From Biomphalaria glabrata (Eukaryota > Mollusca > Gastropoda > Planorbidae): DNA of 64,000 bases. Location of the stretch: positions 12,151,970 to 12,215,969 of the forward strand of contig NC_074726.1 in NCBI RefSeq assembly GCF_947242115.1, given 5' to 3'. Shown here in pieces: positions 9,421 to 51,060 of the stretch. The notes below the pieces were generated by a model that saw only the letters and a program-made list of their open reading frames with translations, was not told the origin of the DNA and did not search any database. Both the position numbers and the translations under genes were made by a program. The stretch's first letter is position 1; the number at the start of each line of letters is the position of its first letter.

Positions 9421-11391
9421 ATGTCTTCCTATGACAAAATTTTAGAGCTAGTGAAAGTCATGGAACTAGAAGGGGATGAGAAAAAGGAATTTATCAAAAA
9501 AGAATTAGAAAAGGCTGAAAAAGAAAAAGATAGAATAGAAAAGAAAGAAAGGGAGGAAAGAGATAGGGCTGAAAAAGAAAAAGATAGAATAGAAAAGAAA
9601 GAAAGGGAAGAAAGAGATAGGGCTGAAAAAGAAAAAGATAGAATAGAAAGGAAAGAAAGGGAGGAAAGGGAAGAAAAGAAACAAATTAGAGATAGGGAAG
9701 AAAGAGCTGCTGAAAGAGCTCATCAGAAAACATTAAAAGAACTAGAAACTAGACAAAAAGAACTAGAACTAGAAGCTGCCAAAACAAATCCCAACATTAA
9801 TACCCAACAGTCCACAACAAAGCCATTCATCTCCAAATTCCATAAATATAATTCAAAAGATGAAACACTTGAAAACTATTTAGTCCAATTTGAGCATATA
9901 GCCTCAACCTATAGTCTTAACAATGAGGACATGGCCAAACACCTACTAGCAAATTTGTCGGGAGAACCCCTCAACATCATTTCCACTCTAACTGTAGACC
10001 AAAAGAAAGACTATGCAGCAGTAAAGACTAGATTATTAGAACACTTTGGAAAAAACTCAGATTTCTATCGTAAGCTATTCAGGGACACTAAATTGAAAAA
10101 AGATGGGGACTTCAACAGAATAATATTCGACATGAGGACTAACATGATAAAATGGTTAGAGCTAGCAAAATGTGACATCAAGGACCCGACACAAATCCTA
10201 GACATGCTACTCATTGACAATGTCCTCAACAACGTGACAGACCTAGTATTTACTTTCCTTAAAGAAAAGAAGATCAAGACAGAGACTGAACTGATAACGA
10301 ATCTAAATCTATTTAAAGACAGTCACCCTGGACACACGATTGACAAAAGAGACCTACACCAACTAGTAGCCACAGCAACAACATGCAACAACAACAACAA
10401 TGACAAATTCAAATGGTCCAACACCAAGACTTGTTTCAATTGTGGGAGAAAAGGTCACGTAAAAAACCAATGCAAAGCTCCTATAAACTACAATAACAAT
10501 TACAGATACAGAAGTTACACCAATTTCTACAACCCAAACAGCTACAAACAAAACAACAATAACTACAATAATAGACCATATAGACTACACCAGAGTGCAA
10601 GTCCCAATGAAAGAAGAAATTTTGCAAACAGTTACCAACACAATAGCTATAACAGAAACAACAGACAATCTAGGAGGGACACATACAACAATCAGTCTAA
10701 TAACCATCTACACAGAAATAATAATAGTCATGACAATAGAGAAGAATTAACAGCCTACATGCATTACAATAAGCCAAAATTGAACCTATACCCCTCATAC
10801 GTAAATGGAATTAAAGTAGAAGCCCTCAGAGATACAGGAAGCAGTGCCATATTAATAAATTCAAAACTAGTAAAACCAGATCAAAAACTGCCAGAAAAGA
10901 TCAAACTTACATATGCCAATCAAAAGAAATTTGATATTTGTGATACAGCCAGAATACACCTAGATACCCCATGGATAACTGGAGAAGTAGATGTTATTAT
11001 TTTAGATTCACCAGCACAAGATTTAATAATTGGTAATGTTAATGGTATAAATGATTTAAGTAAAGAAGAAATTATGGAATGGGCAGCAAAAAAGGGTGAA
11101 ATTTGTGAACTATCTGCTGCACAAGATACAAGTCCTACTACAAACCACTTAACTAATGATAACATTATTAGAGTAGAGAATCTATCAAGATACACTAGAT
11201 GGCAAACAATTGTGGGAGAATTCAGCAATGTAGCACATGTTAAATGGGTAGATATAAGAACTCAAGATAGATCAAATAAAATTGCATTTGTACACTTAAA
11301 CACAATAGAAGATTGTTATAGAATTATTAAAGCATTCAATAATAAGTTATTTAGAGGAAGATATATTAATGTGAAATATGAAAATGTCTAA
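9421..11391 (+). CDS. Gag-protease polyprotein with C-terminal RRM
   Basis: 656 residues. Residues 28-120 form a charged coiled coil with three 18-residue repeats around EKEKDRIEKKEREERDR. About 134-310 is a SCAN-like Ty3/Gypsy capsid (FISKFHKY, LARNLSGEP-like LANLSGEP, IKWLELAKC). A zinc knuckle C-x2-C-x4-H-x4-C lies at 338-351. About 355-440 is rich in Asn, Tyr and Arg. The aspartic protease has DTGSS at 471-475 and DLIIGN at 534-539. Residues 580-656 read as an RRM: RNP2-like IIRVENL (582-588), RNP1-like NKIAFVHL (619-626), helix EDCYRIIKAFNN and strand FRGRYINVKY. The RRM after a retroviral-type protease is not a usual part of this family. Upstream bases are AT-rich and this ATG is the first long-frame start. 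Confidence 0.9.
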   Translation: MSSYDKILELVKVMELEGDEKKEFIKKELEKAEKEKDRIEKKEREERDRAEKEKDRIEKKEREERDRAEKEKDRIERKEREEREEKKQIRDREERAAERAHQKTLKELETRQKELELEAAKTNPNINTQQSTTKPFISKFHKYNSKDETLENYLVQFEHIASTYSLNNEDMAKHLLANLSGEPLNIISTLTVDQKKDYAAVKTRLLEHFGKNSDFYRKLFRDTKLKKDGDFNRIIFDMRTNMIKWLELAKCDIKDPTQILDMLLIDNVLNNVTDLVFTFLKEKKIKTETELITNLNLFKDSHPGHTIDKRDLHQLVATATTCNNNNNDKFKWSNTKTCFNCGRKGHVKNQCKAPINYNNNYRYRSYTNFYNPNSYKQNNNNYNNRPYRLHQSASPNERRNFANSYQHNSYNRNNRQSRRDTYNNQSNNHLHRNNNSHDNREELTAYMHYNKPKLNLYPSYVNGIKVEALRDTGSSAILINSKLVKPDQKLPEKIKLTYANQKKFDICDTARIHLDTPWITGEVDVIILDSPAQDLIIGNVNGINDLSKEEIMEWAAKKGEICELSAAQDTSPTTNHLTNDNIIRVENLSRYTRWQTIVGEFSNVAHVKWVDIRTQDRSNKIAFVHLNTIEDCYRIIKAFNNKLFRGRYINVKYENV

Positions 11392-12442
11392 CTTCACAAT
11401 GTAATTAGAAACAACCATTTTCAAGCAGGTCAACCTGACATTTTTTCTTGCCATGATTCAAATAAGTCATGACACTTTATTGTTACACTTTTCTTGTGGG
11501 TCATGATGACATTTATGCTTATGATCAATAACAGATCATCTATTTGCTCATTGTATTTTATTGTCAACTTGTAATATGACAAATACCAGATGTGTTTGTT
11601 TTGTGTGTATATATTGTATTTCATTACTGATGGTGCACAGCAATGTAAACAATGAGATGTAAACAACAGTGAACTACTTGAACTGTTGACCTGAATTTTT
11701 TTTTTTTCATAACAACTCACAGATGTAAATATTGTCTAAAATTTTTTACACACCTGAATACTACAATGAATGTTTATAAACATGGAAATTTGTCTACTAT
11801 GGTACTTCAATACTACACTCAGACTATTTACAGTAGTCTTATGCAAGGTCAACCTTGAACTGGATTGACATGTGTCTGAAAATTTTTTTTTCATTTTTCT
11901 TGATGATGGCAAAACTTAGAATAATATTTTGACACAGCACATCACAGTTGTAAATAAATATGAAATCTTTTTCTGTAATCATTTTGAGTAAATTTACTCA
12001 GTGTGTCAAATGATACACATTGATAATGTTGTGCATCTACAAATATAGTAAAACATTGGATGTGGAATAACTTGTATATTTTTCCTTTTTTATATTGATT
12101 AGCATGTGATTGTTTGTACAAATTTTTTTTTCAGTACAAATGTATACATAAAGTTTGTAAACACTTGATGGAGGTACTTTTCATTACAATTAATGTTACA
12201 TTTCAGTGATTTTGCTCTCAGTGAATTAAGTATATAAATGATTATACATTTTGGACTCAGTAATTTATATGATGTTATACATAATTACTAAGATTATATA
12301 AGATGACATGAGCAATTGGAGTGAACTTACAGCACCTGATAGAATAATGGACTAAGCTCATATATATTTGTACAGTGATATTAATGTAAAATATATTTGT
12401 CAAAGATTTTTGGACAAAAATCTTTTTGGAGTGTGGGGCGTA
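11392..12442 (+). other. Non-coding 3' internal region of the LTR element
   Basis: About 1.05 kb of AT-rich sequence between the single frame and the 3' LTR, the place where pol would normally be expected. No conserved RT or integrase motif was seen in any frame. It ends in a short G-rich tract (ttttggagtgtggggcgta). Confidence 0.75.
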
Positions 12443-13014
12443 TGTCACAGTCCAGTTTTAGAACCTCTGTGACATGAAGTGATACTCAGTCACCTATTGT
12501 AATATTCCGTGCGGGCAAGCACGAGGTTAAGTGAATAAGTTAAAGGACTCTAGAATAAGGGTCAAAAGTTAGTTAGTAAAGAACTCCAGCAGAGAGTGGA
12601 TGTACGATTTTCTCTGTCTGTAATATGTACCTTAATGAATTTGATTTAATGTTAACTTGAGAGTTTTCTTCGGACTTATATTTTGAACATTCCATTGATG
12701 TGATTACTTATTCCACATGGCACGAGTAGCCAGTATTTATTGGTGTATATTTTGTGACGGCTGAAGTCGCCAGTATTTTCTGTAATTTATTTTATATATA
12801 ATAAACGTTACGTCTGCTACCAGTGTGTTCATCAGTAATTCTAAATGTTGTCGTTGGAGACTTTAGTATATTAGTAATGTTGCGCACTTGCAAATCTAGT
12901 GCGTCTAATAAAGTACATCGCTAAGAGGAGCATTATAGCCGTACCAGAAGAGGTACCTACAACACACGGACGCACCCACGCCGCTACGCCTACAGCCAAA
13001 ACCAAGTAGCGACA
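12443..13014 (+). repeat. 3' LTR
   Basis: 572 bp, reading as identical to the 5' LTR. It includes AATAAA at 12800-12805. The second copy of the TACAC target duplication follows directly at 13015. Confidence 0.95.
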
Positions 13015-13322
13015 TACACCACTTGTGTCCATCAAGGTATTATACACCCCTTGTGTCCAGCAATGTATTTTACACCACTTGTGTCCATCAAGGTATTTTA
13101 CACCACTTGTGTCCATCAAGGTATTATACACCACTTGTGTCCAGCAATGTATTTTACACCACTTGTGTCCATCAAGGTATTATACACCACTTGTGTCCAG
13201 CAATGTATTTTACACCACATGTGTCCATCAAGGTATTATACACCACTTGTGTCCATCAAGGTATTATACACCACTTGTGTCCATCAAGGTATTATACACC
13301 ACTTGTATACAGCAAGGTGTAA
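13015..13322. repeat. 28-bp minisatellite, right part
   Basis: About 11 further units of the 28-bp array at 6384-6883, starting with the duplicated TACAC. The last unit decays into gtatacagcaaggtg. Confidence 0.95.
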
Positions 13323-13839
13323 TTTTTGTTTATTTGAAATATAGCGCAATGGTTATGGTGTATTCTTCTTGAATTACCGTGTACATGAATATTTGAGATT
13401 TGTAACCTTTCACAAACTACGCACGCTAATTGGTTTTCCCAATAGACCTAATAGATAATGTTAGGGTGTGCGTGTTAAACTTTGCTTTTGAAACACGTTT
13501 CTCTAGAAGGGAAGAACGAATAATTAAAGCTTCAACCTAAATCTATTTCATACAAGTTTTTATATTCAGACTTTCGATACATAACGATCAAGGTAAATAG
13601 TGTATTAACATGTGTGTGTCCAGACACTCATCACTAAATACGAGCTCACTTAAAGCATGGCACGAATGTTTCAAACCATGAACAAAAACGTTTCTAATTT
13701 CAAAGATAAGAAAAGATGATGTTTTTAATATTCTATAGTCAATATCAACAATTTTTAATCTAATTTCGCTTAGTCAAAGTTATTCTAGACACTCTAGATT
13801 AAGATTATATATCTATCTAAGGTGTCAAGAAGCACTATC
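13323..13839. other. No recognisable feature
   Basis: AT-rich intergenic DNA. I see no exon, repeat family or convincing frame. Confidence 0.5.
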
Positions 13840-14026
13840 TTATCTTATTTTTTATTATACAGACGTTACTTCAAAAAAGAAGATGATTACGTCCTACGCG
13901 TCATGCATTCAGTCATGCATATTAACAAATGACCTAAATTCTGCCAAGTCACTGGTTTTCCTGGCTAGCTCAGGCAACCCATTCCATGCTCTAATAGCAC
14001 TAGGGAAGAAGGAGCAATCGTACAAA
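13840..14026 (-). mobile_element. LINE 3' end (family of 1845-2333)
   Basis: Carries atacagacgttacttcaaaa, cattccatgctctaatagc and agggaagaaggagcaa blocks shared with 1845-1990, 15020-15200 and 55986-56165. It is 5'-truncated, with no coding part left. Confidence 0.75.
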
Positions 14027-14262
14027 GTCTTTTGTCCCCCTGGCAATCAAATCACTAAATAAAATTCAACTATCTGATATTAACTTTTCATATGTAAATA
14101 TGAGTGAGTCTGGTGTGAATGTATATTTTGGTATTCTATAGTAAAATAGTAATAATGTTTTGTTTGATGTAATGCACTAATTGTAAGACAAATATCCTTA
14201 TGGATAATAAAGTTATTATTATTATAAATTATTATTATTGTTAAACAGCGATGTTCTGGCAA
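14027..14262 (+). mobile_element. LINE 3' end with (TTA)n tail
   Basis: Begins with the end of an RT-type frame (VPLAIKSLNK-like: cccctggcaatcaaatcac), followed by a 3' UTR (gtgagtctggtgtgaatgta; gtaatgcactaattgtaag) and a ttattattat tail. The same UTR is found at 28640-28695 plus 29457-29580. Confidence 0.75.
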
Positions 14263-14682
14263 ATGCTGGTATTAACAGTAAAGTTTGAAAATTACGCTGG
14301 CCAGGGCACGTATTCCGTATGGATGACGAACGTATGCCAAAGTCAGTCTTTTTTTTTTTTTTCGCTGAGCTGAAAGGTGGTCGGCGTAACAGAAGTGCCA
14401 CATGGAAACGCTTTGAATACCATACTAGGCAACACCTTGCTTTAACTGACATATAAGAGAGCACCTGGCAGCAGGCGGCTTTGAAACGAGCCAGCTGGAG
14501 ATTATTTAGACTACACTCACCGTGGGTTACACATTTAAGAGCCAAAGAAAATTCACAGCCGAGAACAGACGTGGACGGCGAATAGAGACTCTAAATCGAT
14601 CACTGGTGGACAATGGTTCTGTCTGCGCTGAATGTGCAAAATATGTAGGTCGCAGAAGGCGCTGTCTTGCCACGTGAAATTT
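14263..14682 (+). mobile_element. LINE C-terminal fragment
   Basis: Broken + strand frames read LRWPGHVFRMDDERMPK, then ELKGGRRNRSATWKRF and a Cys-containing tail near DNGSVCAECAKYVGRRRR, typical of the C-terminus of non-LTR retrotransposon ORF2. A run of T at 14348-14361 interrupts it. A related tail lies at about 55780-55985. Confidence 0.75.
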
Positions 14683-14898
14683 TGTAGCTGAGAGGTAAAG
14701 CGCTTGGCTTCTGAACTGGGGTCCCAGGTTCGGGATCTTTAAAGCGCTTCTGTGTTTACCTAACATTAGTTTGGAAAAAGTAAAGATGATAGGTTGTTGT
14801 GTTGGCCAGTTGTACATCCTCGTTAACCGTGGGCCAAAGATACAGATGAACTTATCAGCATCTGCCCCATAGATCACAAGATCTGAAAGGGAAACTTC
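14683..14898 (+). mobile_element. tRNA-derived SINE, family A
   Basis: Head with A-box-like tagctgagaggtaaagcgct and B-box-like ccaggttcgggatc. The body carries gttgtgttggccagttgtac, ctcgttaaccgtgggccaaa and a tail with atagatcacaagatctgaaa. This is the most abundant SINE family here. Its B box is degenerate, so it is not a functional tRNA gene. Confidence 0.8.
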
Positions 14899-15019
14899 TA
14901 TATACTATATTTATAAAGGTCCTGATTGAATGACTGACTCACCCTAGCATTAATTCTCCCACTTGCCGTGGACAAAAATTTTTTCCGAAAAATTAGTCTT
15001 TTATCTTTTACATTTACCT

Positions 15020-15200
15020 TACTAGCCCAATTATCTTATATTATCTTATCTTATAGATTGCAGACATTACTTCAAAAAAGAATATAACTACGTCATACAC
15101 ATGTTTATCGATGTCTTTAAATTCTGCTAAGTCGCTGGTGTTCCTGACTGATTCAGGCAACCCATTCCATTCTCTAATGACACGAACGAATTTCTCCTAG
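15020..15200 (-). mobile_element. LINE 3' end (family of 1845-2333)
   Basis: A ttatcttatcttatag tract precedes gcagacattacttcaaaa and the aggcaacccattccattctc block. A 5'-truncated copy. Confidence 0.7.
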
Positions 15201-15289
15201 CGAAGCATTAAAAGGTGAAGATATAACTTAGAGGATTATGATCATAAAGATTAACATAAATTTTTACAAATTAAGCAAGAACGTTAAAC

Positions 15290-15412
15290 TAGATTGATTT
15301 TCATCCTTGTTAGGCCAGTATTAGAACATGCCTCCTCTGTTTGGGATCATGAAACTCACTATAACATCGTCTGCTCTATAGATCACAAAGTCTGAAAGGG
15401 GAACTTTACTTG
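15290..15412 (+). mobile_element. LINE scrap joined to a SINE family A tail
   Basis: Bases around 15305-15360 read VRPVLEHASSVWDHET (post-RT LINE motif). Directly after this, 15370-15412 matches the 3' end of SINE family A (tctgctctatagatcacaaa). Confidence 0.6.
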
Positions 15413-16011
15413 ATCAATAAAAACACTAAATTTATAAGCACTTTGGGACAAAAAAAAACTTGCAAGTACAGTAGCAATAATATAAAAATAAAAAAACTAA
15501 ATCCTAATATACAAATACAAAAGCAAAACGGAACAAAATATTCTATACTAGGATATCTTCTCACAAATGATTCGTCTCCCCTAGTGCCGTAAGAGAATAG
15601 AACAGAAAACGAATGCCATCGCATAGTTCAAGTCAGTAATTAACTTGCACGACAAGATTAACAATGGATAAGCTTCAGTATCTTTTTGTTAGCAGGTGGT
15701 GGGCTTTGTCTCAAGGTGAGGTCTGGGCCTCGTGCTAATCAGAATTTTTATCACAGACTATAACCAGATGGTAGCGCTACTGGGTGGGTCAGATATGTGC
15801 ACCGCAGTCTGAAACCAAGGGGCTAGAGTCGCCTAAGCCACCAGACAAGACAACACAACTCAACAGCTAAACTAATCTAATCTAATAAAAATAAAGTAAC
15901 CAACTAAATTAACTAATAAAGTGCCCATTTATTGGTTTTAAAGAGGCGCCCTTATAATATAGAACATTATCAAATAAAAGAACTAATACCACATTGTCTC
16001 ATTGTCTCGTG

Positions 16012-16258
16012 TCTTGGTGGCTGAGTGTTACAGCGCGTGGCTTACTATACGAGAGGTCTCGGTTTCAAATCCCGATAAGGAATGGGCGTTTGAATCCAGG
16101 ATTCTTAAGACGGACCTGACATAAATTTGGGAAGGTAAACGTAGTTGGTCGTTGTGCTGGCCACAGGACACCCTCGTTAACTGTCAGCCATAGAGACCAA
16201 TGACATTTACCTTATCTGTCCGATAAATTGCAAGGTGTGGAAGGGATACCTTTACGCT
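16012..16258 (+). mobile_element. tRNA-derived SINE, family A, next to receptor exon 1
   Basis: Full-length copy: A box tggtggctgagtgttacagc, B box cggtttcaaatcccgat, body gtagttggtcgttgtgctgg, tail gataaattgcaaggtgtgg. It ends about 17 bp before the splice acceptor of the first coding exon of the receptor gene. Confidence 0.8.
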
Positions 16259-16280
16259 TACCTGTCTTGTTTCAGCCGGA

Positions 16281-49227
<32,947 letters not shown>

Positions 49228-49326
49228 CAAGAAAAACTTATTTTTGTTTTGTTGTTTTATGTATCTCATCAAATTTGTGTACTGTCTGGTTTTGTTTTTG
49301 TTGAAACATTTCAATGTTTAAAATAG

Positions 49327-49332
49327 AATAAA
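49327..49332 (+). terminator. Polyadenylation signal of the receptor gene
   Basis: AATAAA 100 nt after the stop codon, in an AT-rich 3' UTR. It is the first canonical signal downstream. Confidence 0.65.
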
Positions 49333-49711
49333 TGTTTTTAAACATATTTTAGAACTTGTTCGAATCAGTGTAATGTTTTAGTATGTTTATTTCATTTCTA
49401 TTGTTTAATCGTCATTGCGTGTTGGCCTCCTTCGATGGTAGAACTATAAGTTCTTTTCCTAGAGTGATTGTAACGCAATGAAAGCCTAGAGGTTGCCTAT
49501 GACCAGAATGATATTGCCCACACTTCCGTTCCCTCCCCTCTCCACGTAGTCCATGTGTCCAAAGCAGCGTCACAGGATGGGCCAAGGTGTAGCACTGCAG
49601 GAGGACGAAGGGTCACTAGCTCATGACTTTTTCTCAAGGTTCAATCTCGGTGCCTTTCCCATGTTTGGGCATTGCAGCGAATGTTCGTTCTCCTAAGTAG
49701 GTGGCCTGGCG

Positions 49712-49979
49712 CTTGAAGGCCGAGTGGTATAGGGCTTGGCTTCCGAACTGTGGTGTCTCTGGTTCGAGTATAGATGAAGACTGAGATTTCGAATTTCGTA
49801 ATTTTTAGGATGCTCCTGAGTCCTGATTAACTGACATTAATTGGGGAAAGTAAAGGCGGTTGGTCTTTGTGCTGGCCACATGACACTCTCGTAAATTGTC
49901 GTCCATAGTAACAGATGACCTTTACATTATCTGTTGTCTATTCAATAAATCGCAAGCTCTGAAAGGAATACTTTACTTG
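49712..49979 (+). mobile_element. tRNA-derived SINE, family A
   Basis: A box aaggccgagtggtatagggc, B box ctctggttcgagtatag, body aggcggttggtctttgtgct, tail aaatcgcaagctctgaaagg. It lies within another dispersed sequence (49400-50400) whose halves resume on both sides. Confidence 0.8.
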
Positions 49980-50639
49980 TTTTTTTTTACTAGTCGGTTA
50001 CCCAGCCAGGGCTCAAGAAGCTTACTGGTTTAGGCGCTAGTTGATCGCCTTTGTTCCTTCTCCTGTTAGTGGTATCTTTTCTGCCGGCTTGATATCTGAG
50101 GTAAGGAGTTGGACAGACTGTCAGATGTTATGTGAGAAGGATTCCATTGGAAGCATTTTACAGCTAATATGGCGCTTGAAAATATAACCACTTCGGGTGA
50201 TCCAAACCACCTCTCCTTTGTGCTGTCAATTAGTCCCTTAGATTTGTTCCCTTGGTGGTCAATGTTTTTGTTGTCTTTTAGTCCAGAGTTCTCTGTAGCA
50301 TTGTCTACAATGTCCTACCTCTACTTCGATGTTTTGGGCAGATGTATGACAGTATTCTCAGTCAGATCCAAATTTTTTTAATTCGTTTGATTGACTTTAA
50401 CATTATAAAATAAACCTATCCTTAATGGCTCACCAATGAATAGATATCGCACAGTCATCGCTCTATACACTCGTCATAGTCTTTGCTTTCCGTTGCTCCA
50501 TTCTACAGCGGGGGAGGGGGATATCCATCTGTTTAGAAACATAGACGCATTGAGACTTCCAGTCCTCAGAGTCTTAACCAGAATCTTTAAAATAAAAGGG
50601 GTTGAGTCCCTCAAACCTTACTCGGAGCTAACTAATAAT

Positions 50640-51060
50640 GATCAGAATAGATAGCTCATTTTGAGCCAACCCTTTCATGAGCCAGCCCATTATAAAACGA
50701 CTCAACTTGAGCCAATTCATCTCGAGCCAATGCATCTTAAGCCAACCCAACCATAAGGAATCCATCTTAAACCAGCCCAACCTGAAAGAATCCATCTTAA
50801 GCCAAACTATCTTAAAAGAATCCACCTTGAGCTAACCCATCCTAAAAGAATCCACCTTGAGCTAACCCAACCTGAAAGAATCCACCTTGAGCTAATCCAA
50901 CCTGAAAGAATCCACACTGAGCTAACCCAACCTGCAAGAATCCACCTTGAGCTAACCCAATCTGAAAGAATCCACCTTGAGCTAACCCAACCTGAAAGAA
51001 TCCACCTTGAGCTAACCCAACCTGCAAGAATCCACCTTGAGCTATCCCATCTTACACCAA
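50640..51060. repeat. 30-bp minisatellite
   Basis: About 14 units around ccaccttgagctaacccaac + ctgaaagaat. The first units are more diverged (gccaacccaaccata, gccaattcatctcga). Confidence 0.93.

Larger units (their letters stand above)
6884..13014 (+). mobile_element. LTR retrotransposon, Ty3/Gypsy-like, gag-protease-RRM, no pol
   Basis: A 6,131-bp element with two 572-bp LTRs (6884-7455, 12443-13014), both TGTCAC...GCGACA and reading as identical. It is flanked by the 5-bp duplication TACAC (6879-6883 and 13015-13019) inside a 28-bp minisatellite. The internal part is a leader of about 1.96 kb, one 656-codon frame (9421-11391) and about 1.05 kb of AT-rich sequence. I see no reverse transcriptase, RNase H or integrase. 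The capsid type and CCHC-then-protease order fit Ty3/Gypsy. It looks whole for its kind and very young, and would need enzymes supplied by a relative. A G-rich tract just before the 3' LTR is a weak polypurine-tract candidate. Confidence 0.93.

Noticed and set aside
9505-9723. - strand frame rich in Phe and Ser opposite the Gag start
   Set aside because: Antisense of the Lys/Glu coiled coil; no independent support.
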